NCBI GenBank assembly: GCA_947480335.1
Contig: CANKCB010000020.1
Coordinates: 1 to 37,630 of the forward strand
DNA: 37,630 nucleotides
Reading direction: 5' to 3'
Source: Gammaproteobacteria bacterium
Lineage (GTDB): Bacteria > Pseudomonadota > Gammaproteobacteria > Eutrophobiales > Eutrophobiaceae
Positions 1 to 7,971 of this stretch are shown here, piece by piece (positions within the stretch are counted from its first letter, which is position 1; each line of letters starts with the position of its first letter). Made by a program: the position numbers and the translations under genes. A model generated the notes under the pieces. The model was not told where the DNA came from and made no database searches. It worked only from the letters and a program-made list of their open reading frames with translations.

Positions 1-105
1 AATACCCAGCTCCCGAGAGAGCTGCGCACAACTGATCCCCGGTTGACGGGCCTGTTCTAAAGCACCCCGTTTGAACTCAGGGCTATACTTTCTTCTCTTC
101 GACAT
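1..105 (-). CDS. IS3-family transposase OrfA, N-terminal part (cut by window edge)
   Basis: The reverse strand reads MSKRRKYSPEFKRGALEQAR and then a short helix-turn-helix-like stretch ending QLSRELGI at the window edge. This is the typical start of IS3/IS911-type OrfA, the DNA-binding half of the transposase. The ATG is at 103-105 and is preceded on its own strand by AGGAG about 6 bases upstream, which supports the start. Only 35 codons are visible, so it cannot be told whether the element is intact. The family call is from the N-terminal sequence alone. Confidence 0.75.
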   Translation of the reverse strand, partial: MSKRRKYSPEFKRGALEQARQPGISCAQLSRELGI

Positions 106-140
106 AAACACTCCTTTTGCCTATCATAAGGCTTCTTTGA

Positions 141-163
141 AGTGTCCGTAAAATCGGGGTAGA
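141..163. repeat. probable terminal inverted repeat of the IS3-family element
   Basis: Reading towards the transposase on the reverse strand, the sequence CCCCGATTTTACGGACACT lies about 40 bases upstream of the OrfA start. GATTTTACGGACACT-like ends are common in one group of IS3 elements. The opposite end is outside the window, so the exact boundary and target duplication cannot be confirmed. Confidence 0.4.
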
Positions 164-366
164 ACCCTATGATCACGCGCCAGGATAACAGCCATTTTAC
201 GTTGGGAAGGTAGCCCAGTTTGAAAGCCCTGAATTAAAATGATACCTTTGGGACAATTAGCTTTCTACTAGCTGCACATGTCTTGGATACCCAGTTGGGT
301 ACTTTTAGAAACTAACACCAAAAAACAACTTCAAGCCTTTGATTGTATTGAATATATTATGGAAAT

Positions 367-558
367 ATGAATCTCTCTCCCTCCGCCAAATTACCCGGAC
401 AACAGCCTATACATGATATGAGACCAACAGTTGCAGTAGTAAACCCCAGTTATGAGGCCAAGAAACATATGATGGAAGTGCTATCCACAACATCATCCGG
501 ATACAAGGTACTTCACAAAAACCTTTGTCCACTTTACAACAATACCGGCAAGGTTTGA
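367..558 (+). pseudogene. decayed start of a family-2 glycosyltransferase (probable)
   Basis: A 63-residue reading frame. Residues 19-40 (RPTVAVVNPSYEAKKHMMEVL) resemble the first beta strand and helix of GT-A glycosyltransferases, which normally read VAVVIPSYN..HI..VL. After about residue 42 the resemblance stops, and no nucleotide-sugar DxD region follows, so the gene appears internally deleted. It lies between an IS3 end and a flippase-like gene that starts 3 bases after its stop, a context typical of polyprenyl-phosphate sugar transferases. The alternative is a chance ORF; the similarity is short and judged by eye. Confidence 0.35.
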
Positions 559-561
559 GTT

Positions 562-900
562 GTGGCTTATACGATTTCTTTTTTGTGTGTAATTGGCATA
601 GCTATAGGTCAGATATTATTTAAATTGACAGCGGATAGTATTCAGAAAACCGGCAATTACCTGGATGTCAGAGGACTAACCTTTCTGTTCATGGCATTAG
701 TGCTTTATGGGGTGACTACTCTAGGATGGGTCTGGGTATTACAAAAAATTGAACTGGGTAAAGTCTACCCATTAATGGCGCTCGCTTTTGTACTTGTCCC
801 GCTGGGCAGTCATTTACTGTTTGGCGAACGGTTTCAGCTTCATTATTTTATCGGTGTTGCATTCATTATGGCTGGAATTGTAATTACCGTAAAAGCCTGA
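562..900 (+). CDS. small four-helix membrane transporter (SMR/EamA, ArnE-like flippase subunit)
   Basis: 112 residues with four hydrophobic segments (about 3-23, 37-59, 69-88 and 93-111), the size and layout of small-multidrug-resistance proteins and of ArnE/ArnF-type undecaprenyl-phosphate-sugar flippase subunits. It contains the family-like stretches GQILFKLTAD near the N-terminus and KVYPLMALAFVLVPLGSHLLFGE in the second half. The start is GTG, with AAGG about 8 bases upstream. It follows the glycosyltransferase remnant by 3 bases, which favours lipid-linked sugar export over drug efflux. It converges on the large membrane protein gene on the other strand. The substrate cannot be deduced from sequence. 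Confidence 0.7.
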   Translation: MAYTISFLCVIGIAIGQILFKLTADSIQKTGNYLDVRGLTFLFMALVLYGVTTLGWVWVLQKIELGKVYPLMALAFVLVPLGSHLLFGERFQLHYFIGVAFIMAGIVITVKA

Positions 901-927
901 TATCGGCAAACCTTTCGTCAAGAAGCA

Positions 928-2955
928 TTAGTGTGTTTCGTTCTCTTTGAGTCTGTACAAGTAGTATGAATTCCCCCTGCCTGCTTTAATATTCAGGGGA
1001 GTTTGCGTCTGATCAATTAATTCCAGTGGACTATCACTTGTTAAAATCAAAGGCCCTAATGACAACACATAATTGACATCCAGCATTTTGAACCGCGGAT
1101 CATCAACTGATATCTGCAACAGGATATTATCTGCGTAAGGTAAGGTAATGCTGAAATCCTCAATATCAGGAACTATATTCACAATCAGATTTGCATAACG
1201 GTTATAGGCCTGAGTGTATTTGCCTTCCGGGTCCAGCTTTTTCCAGAAATCCCACTGAGGATACATAAAATTTCCGTTTAATGTATGCAAGCCCAATGAC
1301 CGTAAAAACATAGCAATAGTGCTATCTCCCACCATCAACCATTTGTTCTCTTGTGAATGTGGATTTTGAACACGCAACACCATTTTGCCCAGAAGACTGG
1401 ATTCAAAGATGCTGGAACCTCCACGGACGATTGGGTTAAAGTTGAAACTGAGAAACAGGTTCAATGCACAGATTATTACTACCAGATATCGAAACCTGAG
1501 ACCCACACTAAAGCCGGTAAGCATCGAAACACCCAATGCAAAGAGAATCCAGCTGCTGAGTCTGATTGGACCATAGTCATTTGAAATTGCCATAGCTGCA
1601 GGGAACAGAGCCATCATCAGGATCGTCCAGGTACAGGTCCAGAACAGTGCAATGCCCCAATCTATTTTTTTTAGGCTGACCGTCTTGAAATACAATGATG
1701 AACAGGTAATTAACAACGCCATATTGGCGACTGTGTGCCCAATAATCGATCTGTATTCTGGAACATAGGAGAATAGAGTCAATTTGGCCAACCATACGGG
1801 CATCGGAATAAACAACCATGCGGTAAGCCAAAGCAATATCACTGACAGGGAAATTACAACCGGATCAATGTCTGAAAGCCTGTTCCAAATAGTGCCCGTC
1901 CGGTTTTTGTAACTGTCATAAAACAATACGATTATTATCAAGGGATAAATCAGAATGGATGACGCGGCTTCACTGGGATTACCAAACCCTTCATATTGGC
2001 CAACCCAGCGTAAAGGAATCAGATTATTGATAAACAGCTTCCATAAAGGCAGGTTGCCTCCCGTGGACAGGCGTTGCCCTGGGTACACGGTATGAGAAAG
2101 AGTATAAATGGCTTCCCGCGCATCCGGGTAAAAAATATAGACAGATGTCGTAGGTATGAGTATTGCCAGTAACAACCCGATGGTTTTGACCACGGACCAG
2201 TTTAGCTGCTCGTGTGAACGATATTTACGCCACAATAGACCAATAAAAATTGCCAGACAGACATACATCATCGGCACTTGAAAGGCAGGATACAGCCAGT
2301 AAGTGAAACAGGCCAGGGCCCAACCCAATAACAATGAAATTGCAAAGATATTTCTAGTGCGGGTTTCCTGGATTAACTGGTAAGCCAGCACCGTACAGAA
2401 GGCTGCCTCTGCCGCCATAGCAGCACTGTTTAATGACCAGAATTGAAAAAAGGGAGTAAATAACAACGCTACTGCGCCGGCGGCAGAGATAAACACCGCA
2501 TTTCTACTGCACAACAAAAACAGGAAAAAATAGGCATAGAGGAAACTGTAAACATAAAAATTCCAGTTCCACGACAGACCGAAATCGGGCCCGATAAAAT
2601 ATCCCCAGGTATGTGGACGAAACAGGGTGACCTGGTTTAATACAGGCACCGTGGGAATGACCAGCATGTTTTGCCCATCACCAATCAGCGGGTTGATCAC
2701 TGGAAAAGGAGGGTCTGCCTTGATTTGACTAAGTGACAAAGGAATTGCAACCTGCCAGTCATCTGATCTGAAATCCCTTTCGCCACCAAAAATGACTTTA
2801 TAACCAGGCTCGCCCAGATACCAACGCCAAACAGGCAGGGAAAAACCGTGTAGGCCAGAGAGCACAGCCAGAACCCACATGATTCCCCAAAGTTTTACAA
2901 CCAGGTATATCTGTTCCCGGACTGTTTTGCCTGTCCACCAGGTTAAATTTAACAT
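928..2955 (-). CDS. large polytopic membrane protein, GT-C/DUF7657-like
   Basis: 675 residues with roughly a dozen hydrophobic segments and a soluble C-terminal part of about 150 residues. The first periplasmic loop carries an RSDDW motif within GERDFRSDDWQVAIPLSLSQ, followed by a conserved-looking PVINPLIGDGQN and RPHTWGYF. I associate this arrangement with bacterial GT-C-like membrane proteins that modify cell-envelope glycans (DUF7657-type); this is family memory, not a search. The gene starts 16 bases after the kinase stop on the same strand, so the two are probably co-transcribed. Together with the flippase-like gene and the glycosyltransferase remnant it would complete a three-component glycosylation system. 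The actual sugar and acceptor are unknown. Confidence 0.6.
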   Translation of the reverse strand: MLNLTWWTGKTVREQIYLVVKLWGIMWVLAVLSGLHGFSLPVWRWYLGEPGYKVIFGGERDFRSDDWQVAIPLSLSQIKADPPFPVINPLIGDGQNMLVIPTVPVLNQVTLFRPHTWGYFIGPDFGLSWNWNFYVYSFLYAYFFLFLLCSRNAVFISAAGAVALLFTPFFQFWSLNSAAMAAEAAFCTVLAYQLIQETRTRNIFAISLLLGWALACFTYWLYPAFQVPMMYVCLAIFIGLLWRKYRSHEQLNWSVVKTIGLLLAILIPTTSVYIFYPDAREAIYTLSHTVYPGQRLSTGGNLPLWKLFINNLIPLRWVGQYEGFGNPSEAASSILIYPLIIIVLFYDSYKNRTGTIWNRLSDIDPVVISLSVILLWLTAWLFIPMPVWLAKLTLFSYVPEYRSIIGHTVANMALLITCSSLYFKTVSLKKIDWGIALFWTCTWTILMMALFPAAMAISNDYGPIRLSSWILFALGVSMLTGFSVGLRFRYLVVIICALNLFLSFNFNPIVRGGSSIFESSLLGKMVLRVQNPHSQENKWLMVGDSTIAMFLRSLGLHTLNGNFMYPQWDFWKKLDPEGKYTQAYNRYANLIVNIVPDIEDFSITLPYADNILLQISVDDPRFKMLDVNYVLSLGPLILTSDSPLELIDQTQTPLNIKAGRGNSYYLYRLKENETH

Positions 2956-2971
2956 CTACAACATCCTGCAG

Positions 2972-4315
2972 TTATATCTGGCGCAACTGGGTCAGAATCG
3001 AGGTGGTGAGTTTGAGTCGTTCGACAACAATGCCAACGAAAACCTTGAGAAATCGTAACTGTGTGCTTTCATCGGCGCGATCGAGTGTGGATTGATTTAC
3101 GCGTATTAGTGAGACATCCGTTTTGGCGGTGACAGAAGCCGTGCGTTCGGTTGTGGACAAGAAACCCATTTCACCAAAACAATCACCTTCTTTAAGTGTT
3201 TCAATGATCTGATTGTTTTTCTGTATCATTACCTGACCGGCAAGAATAATATAAAAGGAGTGATCCTTGTCACCTTCGTTGATTATGATCTTGCCAGGAA
3301 CATAACTGTCCCAGTTGCTTGCTCGTACCAAACTCCAGATTTCCGCATCATTAAAGCTCTTGAAGAATCCAAGTTTACTGAGTGAATCAAATCTGTCGCG
3401 TAGTGCGTCCTGGGTATCCACTTTTTCAAGATCATCAAACAGCAGGGCCATATCAGCCGCAAGATCCAGACCAGTTGCGTAGCGTTTGGAGTTTTTCTTT
3501 TTCAACATGCGTGCCAGGATATAATCCAGGCCTTCAGGCAGATCCTGCCGATATTCAGACAGGGGAACCGGGGTTTCATTGGTAATATTATTTATGATGG
3601 CGGCCAGACTATCGGCACGAAAGGGATGATGGCCGGTCAGCATTTCATACATAACAGTACCCAGTGAAAATATGTCCGTATTGGTAGTCATGGGCCATTC
3701 ATTAATCTGTTCTGGAGACATATACAAAGGGGATCCCATAAAACCATCAAATTGAGTTGATGTTTGGTCCGCTCGATTGATTCTTGCAATACTGAAATCG
3801 GAAATTTTTATATCCCGATCATCGGTAAACAGTATATTGCTGGGTTTAATGTCACGGTGAATTATTCCTTGGCGGTGCGCATAATCGAGCGCCTTGGCGC
3901 ATTTGTAAATGATCCCGACGATTTCACGTACACTTAACAGCGTATTTGGTTTACAGAAGTCTTCCAATGTGCGCGCGCCGGAGATGAACTCCATTACCAG
4001 GTAACAGGTTTCACCGTCTACACCAGCATCAAACAGACTCAAAATACTCGGATGGCTCAGCACACCGGCAGCATGAGCCTCATTAAAGAACAGTTTTCGA
4101 AACCGCAGACCATCCTCATCCTGCTTCACAAAATGCGGGTGAGCCACCTTGATCGCCACCTTCCTGTTAGCGAAGGGGTCAAACGCCTCATAGACCGTTC
4201 CCATGCTGCCACGACCTGCCTCACCGATAATTTCATACTTGCCGATGACTTTGGCCAGACCTGGGACAGTATGAAACGTACTGCCATAATTGACTGATGT
4301 ATTGGTATCTTCCAT
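2972..4315 (-). CDS. serine/threonine protein kinase with C-terminal cyclic-nucleotide-binding domain
   Basis: 447 residues. A Hanks-type kinase domain spans about 27-295: glycine loop GEAGRGSMG (31-39), ATP lysine in VAIKVAH (K56), catalytic HRD (153-155) with N160, metal site DFS (173-175), SPE (200-202) and DIFSLGTVMYEMLTG (214-228). A cyclic-nucleotide-binding domain follows at about 315-435, with the phosphate-binding cassette FGEMGFLSTTERTASV (380-395). No transmembrane helix is seen, so it is probably cytosolic. The kinase could be gated by cAMP or cGMP, with the binding arginine present (R391). DFS instead of DFG still keeps the metal-binding aspartate, so activity is plausible. It is the first gene of a two-gene unit with the membrane protein downstream, and is divergent from the DNA-repair operon. 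Confidence 0.92.
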   Translation of the reverse strand: MEDTNTSVNYGSTFHTVPGLAKVIGKYEIIGEAGRGSMGTVYEAFDPFANRKVAIKVAHPHFVKQDEDGLRFRKLFFNEAHAAGVLSHPSILSLFDAGVDGETCYLVMEFISGARTLEDFCKPNTLLSVREIVGIIYKCAKALDYAHRQGIIHRDIKPSNILFTDDRDIKISDFSIARINRADQTSTQFDGFMGSPLYMSPEQINEWPMTTNTDIFSLGTVMYEMLTGHHPFRADSLAAIINNITNETPVPLSEYRQDLPEGLDYILARMLKKKNSKRYATGLDLAADMALLFDDLEKVDTQDALRDRFDSLSKLGFFKSFNDAEIWSLVRASNWDSYVPGKIIINEGDKDHSFYIILAGQVMIQKNNQIIETLKEGDCFGEMGFLSTTERTASVTAKTDVSLIRVNQSTLDRADESTQLRFLKVFVGIVVERLKLTTSILTQLRQI

Positions 4316-4380
4316 AGATTTGTACTGTTAAATTCCGCAAATAAGTGCTGATAGCTACTTGATTAAATTATGCTTTCATT

Positions 4381-4400
4381 CCTGTTACCATTGGTACAGG
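4381..4400. promoter_or_regulatory. inverted repeat in the divergent kinase / uracil-DNA glycosylase intergenic region
   Basis: CCTGTTACCATTGGTACAGG is a near-perfect inverted repeat: arms CCTGT-ACCA and TGGTACAGG pair if one T is bulged. It lies in the 117-base gap between two divergent genes, 33 bases before the glycosylase start. It could be an operator serving either gene. No matching known regulator site was recognised. Confidence 0.3.
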
Positions 4401-4432
4401 CATACTATTTAATCACAAATTGACAGGTCAGC

Positions 4433-5092
4433 ATGATAAAAAAAAGCATTAAATCGAGCGAATTTGACCCTGATTGTCGCTTATGTCCACGTATTAGCCG
4501 TCATTTTGATGATATCAGGTCAGTTTATCCCTCCTATCATTGTGGCCCCGTCGCCGCCTTTGGTGATAAGAAGCCGCGTCTGTTAATCGTTGGCCTTGGA
4601 CCCGGTTTGCATGGCGCTAATGCCACTGGACGACCTTTTACTGGTGACCATGCGGGCATATTGTTATACCAGATGCTATATGAATTTGGTTTCAGCAATC
4701 AGGCTATAGCAACACATAAAAATGACGGGCTTAAATTACACAATTGTCGTATAACCAATGCGGTCAAATGCCTGCCACCCGCTAATAAACCACTGCCCAC
4801 TGAAATCAAGAACTGTAACAGCTATCTACAAGCAGAGCTGGCGGCGCTGCATGACAAACTGGTTATTCTTGCCCTTGGACGTGTGGCCCATGAGGCCATT
4901 TTGTCAGCAATGAACCTACGTAAAAAAGATTATCCTTTTGCTCATAATGCAGTACATGAAATCAGTAGTGTCAGCTACTTGCTTGATTCCTATCATTGTA
5001 GCCGGTACAACACGCAAACCAGACGATTAACAGAAGACATGTTCAGAAAAGTCTTTTCCACAGCAACCCGTTTGATAAATGAACAAAACTGA
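4433..5092 (+). CDS. uracil-DNA glycosylase, family 5-like (UdgB type, Fe-S)
   Basis: 219 residues. It would remove uracil or other deaminated bases from DNA to start base-excision repair. Motif 1, GLGPGLHGANATGRPFTGD (54-72), matches the family-5 pattern GLAPxxHGANRTGRxFTGD, including the lack of a catalytic Asp or Asn at the family-1 position. Four cysteines (C15, C18, C113, C128) have the spacing expected for the 4Fe-4S cluster. Motif 2 is expected near 186-193 as SYHPSxxN but here reads SYHCSRYN, so Pro is replaced by Cys. The length is normal. The last 14 bases overlap the uvrC start, implying translational coupling of two DNA-repair functions. Confidence 0.85.
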   Translation: MIKKSIKSSEFDPDCRLCPRISRHFDDIRSVYPSYHCGPVAAFGDKKPRLLIVGLGPGLHGANATGRPFTGDHAGILLYQMLYEFGFSNQAIATHKNDGLKLHNCRITNAVKCLPPANKPLPTEIKNCNSYLQAELAALHDKLVILALGRVAHEAILSAMNLRKKDYPFAHNAVHEISSVSYLLDSYHCSRYNTQTRRLTEDMFRKVFSTATRLINEQN

Positions 5093-6896
5093 ACTGAAAA
5101 AATTTGCAGTCACCCTGACTACTCAGCCGGGTGTTTATCGTATGTACGATACAGATGGTAAAGTAATTTATGTTGGCAAGGCGAAAAACCTGAAAAATCG
5201 TGTCAGTAGCTATTTTCGGGATACAGTCGATTCAGTCAAGACCATGGCCATGGTCAAACATATACACTCACTGGAAATTACCATTACTGAAACTGAAGTT
5301 GATGCGTTGCTACTGGAAAGCAATCTAATCAAGGAATATAGACCCAAATATAATATTTTATTTCGGGATGACAAAAGTTATCCATTTCTCAGCTTGTCCC
5401 GAAATGATTTTCCAAGGTTGAGTTTGTTTCGTGGCAAAAACAAGGCGGATGGCAACTATTATGGGCCATATCCAAATACAGGGGTGGCAAAACGAACTCT
5501 CAATCTGATTCAAAAGATCTTTCGGATACGTCAGTGCAATGATACGTTCTTCCGAAATCGTCAAAGACCCTGTCTGCAGTACCAGATTAAACGGTGCAGC
5601 GCTCCCTGTGTAGGCTTTATCAATCATCAGGATTATTTAAAGGACGTTGATCTTGCCGTTCATTTGTTAAAGGGCAATAACGAACAGGTATTACACTCCT
5701 TAGGGATGTCCATGCAACAGGCTGCACAACATCTCGATTTTGAAAAGGCCGCCACATACCGCAACCAGATATCCACGCTCCGGCAGTACCATAACTCCCA
5801 ACATATCGTTACTGACGCCGGTGAATCTGACATTATTGCCTGCACGATAAATGCGGATATGGCTTGCCTGCAATTATTCACCATTCGAGGGGGGCGCAAT
5901 CTGGGTAACAAGTCATTTTTCCCTGTAATTAAAATGGGCGAATCTGCGGAGGATCTGATTGGTACATTTATCACACAATATTATTCTGATAGTAGTAACG
6001 TAATTCCTTCCCATATTTATGTCAGTCATAAACCGGATGAGTCCAATCTACTCGAATCTTTATTGACTAAAATCCAGGGTAGTACAATCCGGATACAAAC
6101 TGGCAATAGGGGTGAAAAAGGCAAGCAGTTGAGAATGGCGTTACATAACGCCTCTATGACATTAACGCAGCGACTGGCACAAGGCCAGAAGTACACCCAA
6201 CGATTGGAAAAAATTCAACAATTGATGGCCACCGACAAGCCCATTGAGCGGATAGAGTGTTTTGATATCAGTCACATCAGTGGAGAACAAACTGTGGCAT
6301 CCTGTGTAGTCTTTGGTAAGGAAGGTGCTATCAAATCTGAATATCGACGATTCAATATTGAAGGCATCAATAAAGCCGATGATTATGCGGCCATGAATCA
6401 GGTTATTTTACGTCGCTATAGCAGACGTATAAAAGACCAAGGTCTATTGCCTGATCTAATCCTGATTGACGGGGGCAAAGGGCAACTGGCCATGGCCAGA
6501 CAAGCGATCAGTTCTGTCCAGCTGGACACAAAAATATTGTTAATGGGAATTGCCAAAGGTCCCGCCAGGAAACCGGGATTGGAAACACTCATACTGACGG
6601 ACGGTAAACGTAAAATTCAATTGCCACCAGACTCACCCGTACTACACTTGCTACAGGAAATCAGAGATGAAGCTCACCGGTTTGCCATTACGGGCCACCG
6701 ACAACGCCGTAAAAAACAACAAAATCATTCCCTGCTAGATGAAATTGAGGGAATTGGCGCTAAACGAAAACAACAACTGTTATTGTATTTTGGCGGTCTC
6801 CAACAGATTTCAGGGGCTAGAACGGAAGAACTTGCGAATGTGCCGGGAATCAATAAGAATCTCGCGCAAAAAATATACGATACACTGCATAGCTGA
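5079..6896 (+). CDS. uvrC: UvrABC excinuclease subunit C
   Basis: 605 residues, the normal length for UvrC, which cuts both sides of a lesion during nucleotide-excision repair. The N-terminal GIY-YIG nuclease has PGVYRMYD (17-24) and YVGKAKNLKNRV (31-42). A UVR helical hairpin with DFEKAATYRNQI lies near 215-230. The C-terminal RNase H-like nuclease shows ECFDISHISGEQTVAS and LIDGGKGQL. Tandem helix-hairpin-helix motifs (EIEGIGAKRKQQLL, NVPGINKNLAQKI) end the protein. The ATG lies within the end of the upstream glycosylase gene, and the stop TGA shares one base with the pgsA ATG. The uvrC-pgsA order is conserved in gammaproteobacteria. Confidence 0.98.
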   Translation: MNKTELKKFAVTLTTQPGVYRMYDTDGKVIYVGKAKNLKNRVSSYFRDTVDSVKTMAMVKHIHSLEITITETEVDALLLESNLIKEYRPKYNILFRDDKSYPFLSLSRNDFPRLSLFRGKNKADGNYYGPYPNTGVAKRTLNLIQKIFRIRQCNDTFFRNRQRPCLQYQIKRCSAPCVGFINHQDYLKDVDLAVHLLKGNNEQVLHSLGMSMQQAAQHLDFEKAATYRNQISTLRQYHNSQHIVTDAGESDIIACTINADMACLQLFTIRGGRNLGNKSFFPVIKMGESAEDLIGTFITQYYSDSSNVIPSHIYVSHKPDESNLLESLLTKIQGSTIRIQTGNRGEKGKQLRMALHNASMTLTQRLAQGQKYTQRLEKIQQLMATDKPIERIECFDISHISGEQTVASCVVFGKEGAIKSEYRRFNIEGINKADDYAAMNQVILRRYSRRIKDQGLLPDLILIDGGKGQLAMARQAISSVQLDTKILLMGIAKGPARKPGLETLILTDGKRKIQLPPDSPVLHLLQEIRDEAHRFAITGHRQRRKKQQNHSLLDEIEGIGAKRKQQLLLYFGGLQQISGARTEELANVPGINKNLAQKIYDTLHS

Positions 6897-7456
6897 TGAA
6901 TATCCCAAATACCCTTACCTTACTTAGAATTATACTGATTCCGGTATTTGTGGTGGTGTATTACCTGCCTTTTTCCTGGGCCAATATCGCTGCTTGCAGT
7001 ATTTTCAGCTTTGCGGCAATTACTGATTTACTGGATGGGTATCTGGCACGAAGACTGGGGCAAATCTCTAAACTGGGTGAATTCCTTGATCCGGTGGCGG
7101 ACAAGCTGATGATCGCTGTCGTACTGGTTTTACTGGTTGAACACGACCCCAGACCCTGGATGGCTCTGCCTGCCGCAGTCATAATTGGCAGGGAAATTAC
7201 CGTTTCTGCCTTGAGAGAATGGATGGCACAACTGGGAGCCAGAAGCAAAGTAGCCGTTTCAATATACGGGAAAATCAAGACAATTGCGCAAATGATCGCA
7301 CTGATTTTACTTGTTTACAGCGATAGCATTTGGGGCATTCCAGTCTACGCAATAGGCGTATTTTGTCTGTATATCGCCGCCATACTGACACTTTGGTCTA
7401 TGGTCCAGTATATTTCCAGTGCCTGGCCAAAATTGAAAGAATCAAACACAAAATAA
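6896..7456 (+). CDS. pgsA: CDP-diacylglycerol-glycerol-3-phosphate 3-phosphatidyltransferase
   Basis: 186 residues, a multi-pass inner-membrane enzyme that makes phosphatidylglycerol phosphate, the first committed step to phosphatidylglycerol and cardiolipin. The CDP-alcohol phosphotransferase signature is complete: D44, D47-G48, A51-R52, G61, D65 and D69 with the exact family spacing. The N-terminal NIPNTLTLLRIILIPVF is the usual PgsA start. Its ATG overlaps the uvrC stop by one base, so it is translated as part of that operon. tRNA genes follow directly, as in E. coli. Confidence 0.97.
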   Translation: MNIPNTLTLLRIILIPVFVVVYYLPFSWANIAACSIFSFAAITDLLDGYLARRLGQISKLGEFLDPVADKLMIAVVLVLLVEHDPRPWMALPAAVIIGREITVSALREWMAQLGARSKVAVSIYGKIKTIAQMIALILLVYSDSIWGIPVYAIGVFCLYIAAILTLWSMVQYISSAWPKLKESNTK

Positions 7457-7476
7457 TAAAGTATGTAGATCAGTCA

Positions 7477-7504
7477 TTGACAGATGATCGGGCGCGGTTA
7501 AAAT
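7477..7504 (+). promoter_or_regulatory. sigma-70-type promoter for the tRNA cluster
   Basis: TTGACA (7477-7482) is a perfect -35 box. After a 16-base spacer comes TAAAAT (7499-7504), five of six matches to the -10 consensus. A GC-rich discriminator (GGGCG) follows, as is typical of stringently controlled stable-RNA promoters. The tRNA-Gly gene starts 35 bases after the -10 box. Confidence 0.7.
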
Positions 7505-7538
7505 GGGCGTCCTTTCGGCTAACCCTGAAAGGAATGTT

Positions 7539-7614
<76 letters not shown>

Positions 7615-7620
7615 GATTTC

Positions 7621-7646
7621 AACCCCGAGCAAAACTCGGGGTTTTT
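7621..7646 (+). terminator. rho-independent terminator after tRNA-Gly
   Basis: A nine-base-pair stem AACCCCGAG / CTCGGGGTT with a four- to five-base loop is followed by a run of T. It lies 6 bases after tRNA-Gly, so tRNA-Cys and tRNA-Leu probably depend on read-through or their own promoters. Confidence 0.85.
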
Positions 7647-7684
7647 CGCTTTTTGAAGCCAATAGAAATAGAGTTCTGACACAA

Positions 7685-7758
7685 GGCTGGGTGGCAGAGG
7701 GGTTATGCAGCGGCCTGCAAAGCCGTGTACGCCGGTTCAAATCCGACCCCAGCCTCCA
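7685..7758 (+). tRNA. tRNA-Cys (anticodon GCA)
   Basis: 74 bases with acceptor arms GGCTGGG / CCCAGCC, anticodon stem CGGC/GCCG around CTGCAAA (anticodon GCA), and encoded CCA. It is the counterpart of cysT in the E. coli glyW-cysT-leuZ cluster. Confidence 0.97.
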
Positions 7759-7808
7759 TTTTTTTCACACAGACTGTGTGCCCGCCTTTATAATCATGAC
7801 TTCAGGAA

Positions 7809-7895
7809 GCCCAGGTGGTGGAATAGGTAGACACAAGGGACTTAAAATCCCTCGGCAGAAATGCTGTGCCGGTTCGAGTCCGGCCCCGGGCACCA
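7809..7895 (+). tRNA. tRNA-Leu (anticodon UAA), used as integration site
   Basis: 87 bases with a long variable arm, anticodon stem AGGGA/TCCCT around CTTAAAA (anticodon TAA), T loop TTCGAGT and encoded CCA. It corresponds in place and anticodon to leuZ of E. coli. The acceptor stem GCCCAGG / CCCGGGC has one A-C mismatch at the fifth pair, where E. coli has G. Its last 59 bases recur exactly at 23206-23264, which marks it as an attachment site. Confidence 0.95.
7837..7895 (+). repeat. left attachment repeat (3' end of tRNA-Leu)
   Basis: This 59-base stretch runs from inside the anticodon stem to the CCA end. It is identical, base for base, to 23206-23264. Tyrosine-recombinase elements commonly integrate into tRNA 3' ends, leaving such direct repeats. 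The repeat ends exactly at CCA; the following base differs (t here, c in the other copy). Confidence 0.9.
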
Positions 7896-7954
7896 TTAAT
7901 TACAATAAGTTACATGCCATCGCGCAGCTACTAAAAGTTGCTATGGTCCTGTAT

Positions 7955-7971
7955 GGAACACTCACGGGACA
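7955..7971 (+). repeat. possible integrase arm-type site, left
   Basis: GGAACACTCACGGGACA lies 59 bases after the left attachment repeat. It matches 15 of 17 positions with GGGACACTCATGGGACA near the right attachment repeat. An inverted AGTGTCCCATT, related to the same motif, is at 8064-8074. Short repeats near both att sites suggest recombinase arm binding, but this is inference. Confidence 0.35.

Noticed and set aside
288-305. The palindrome TACCCAGTTGGGTA followed by CTTTTAG as a terminator
   Set aside because: The stem is only six pairs with a two-base loop, the T run is short, and no gene ends just before it.
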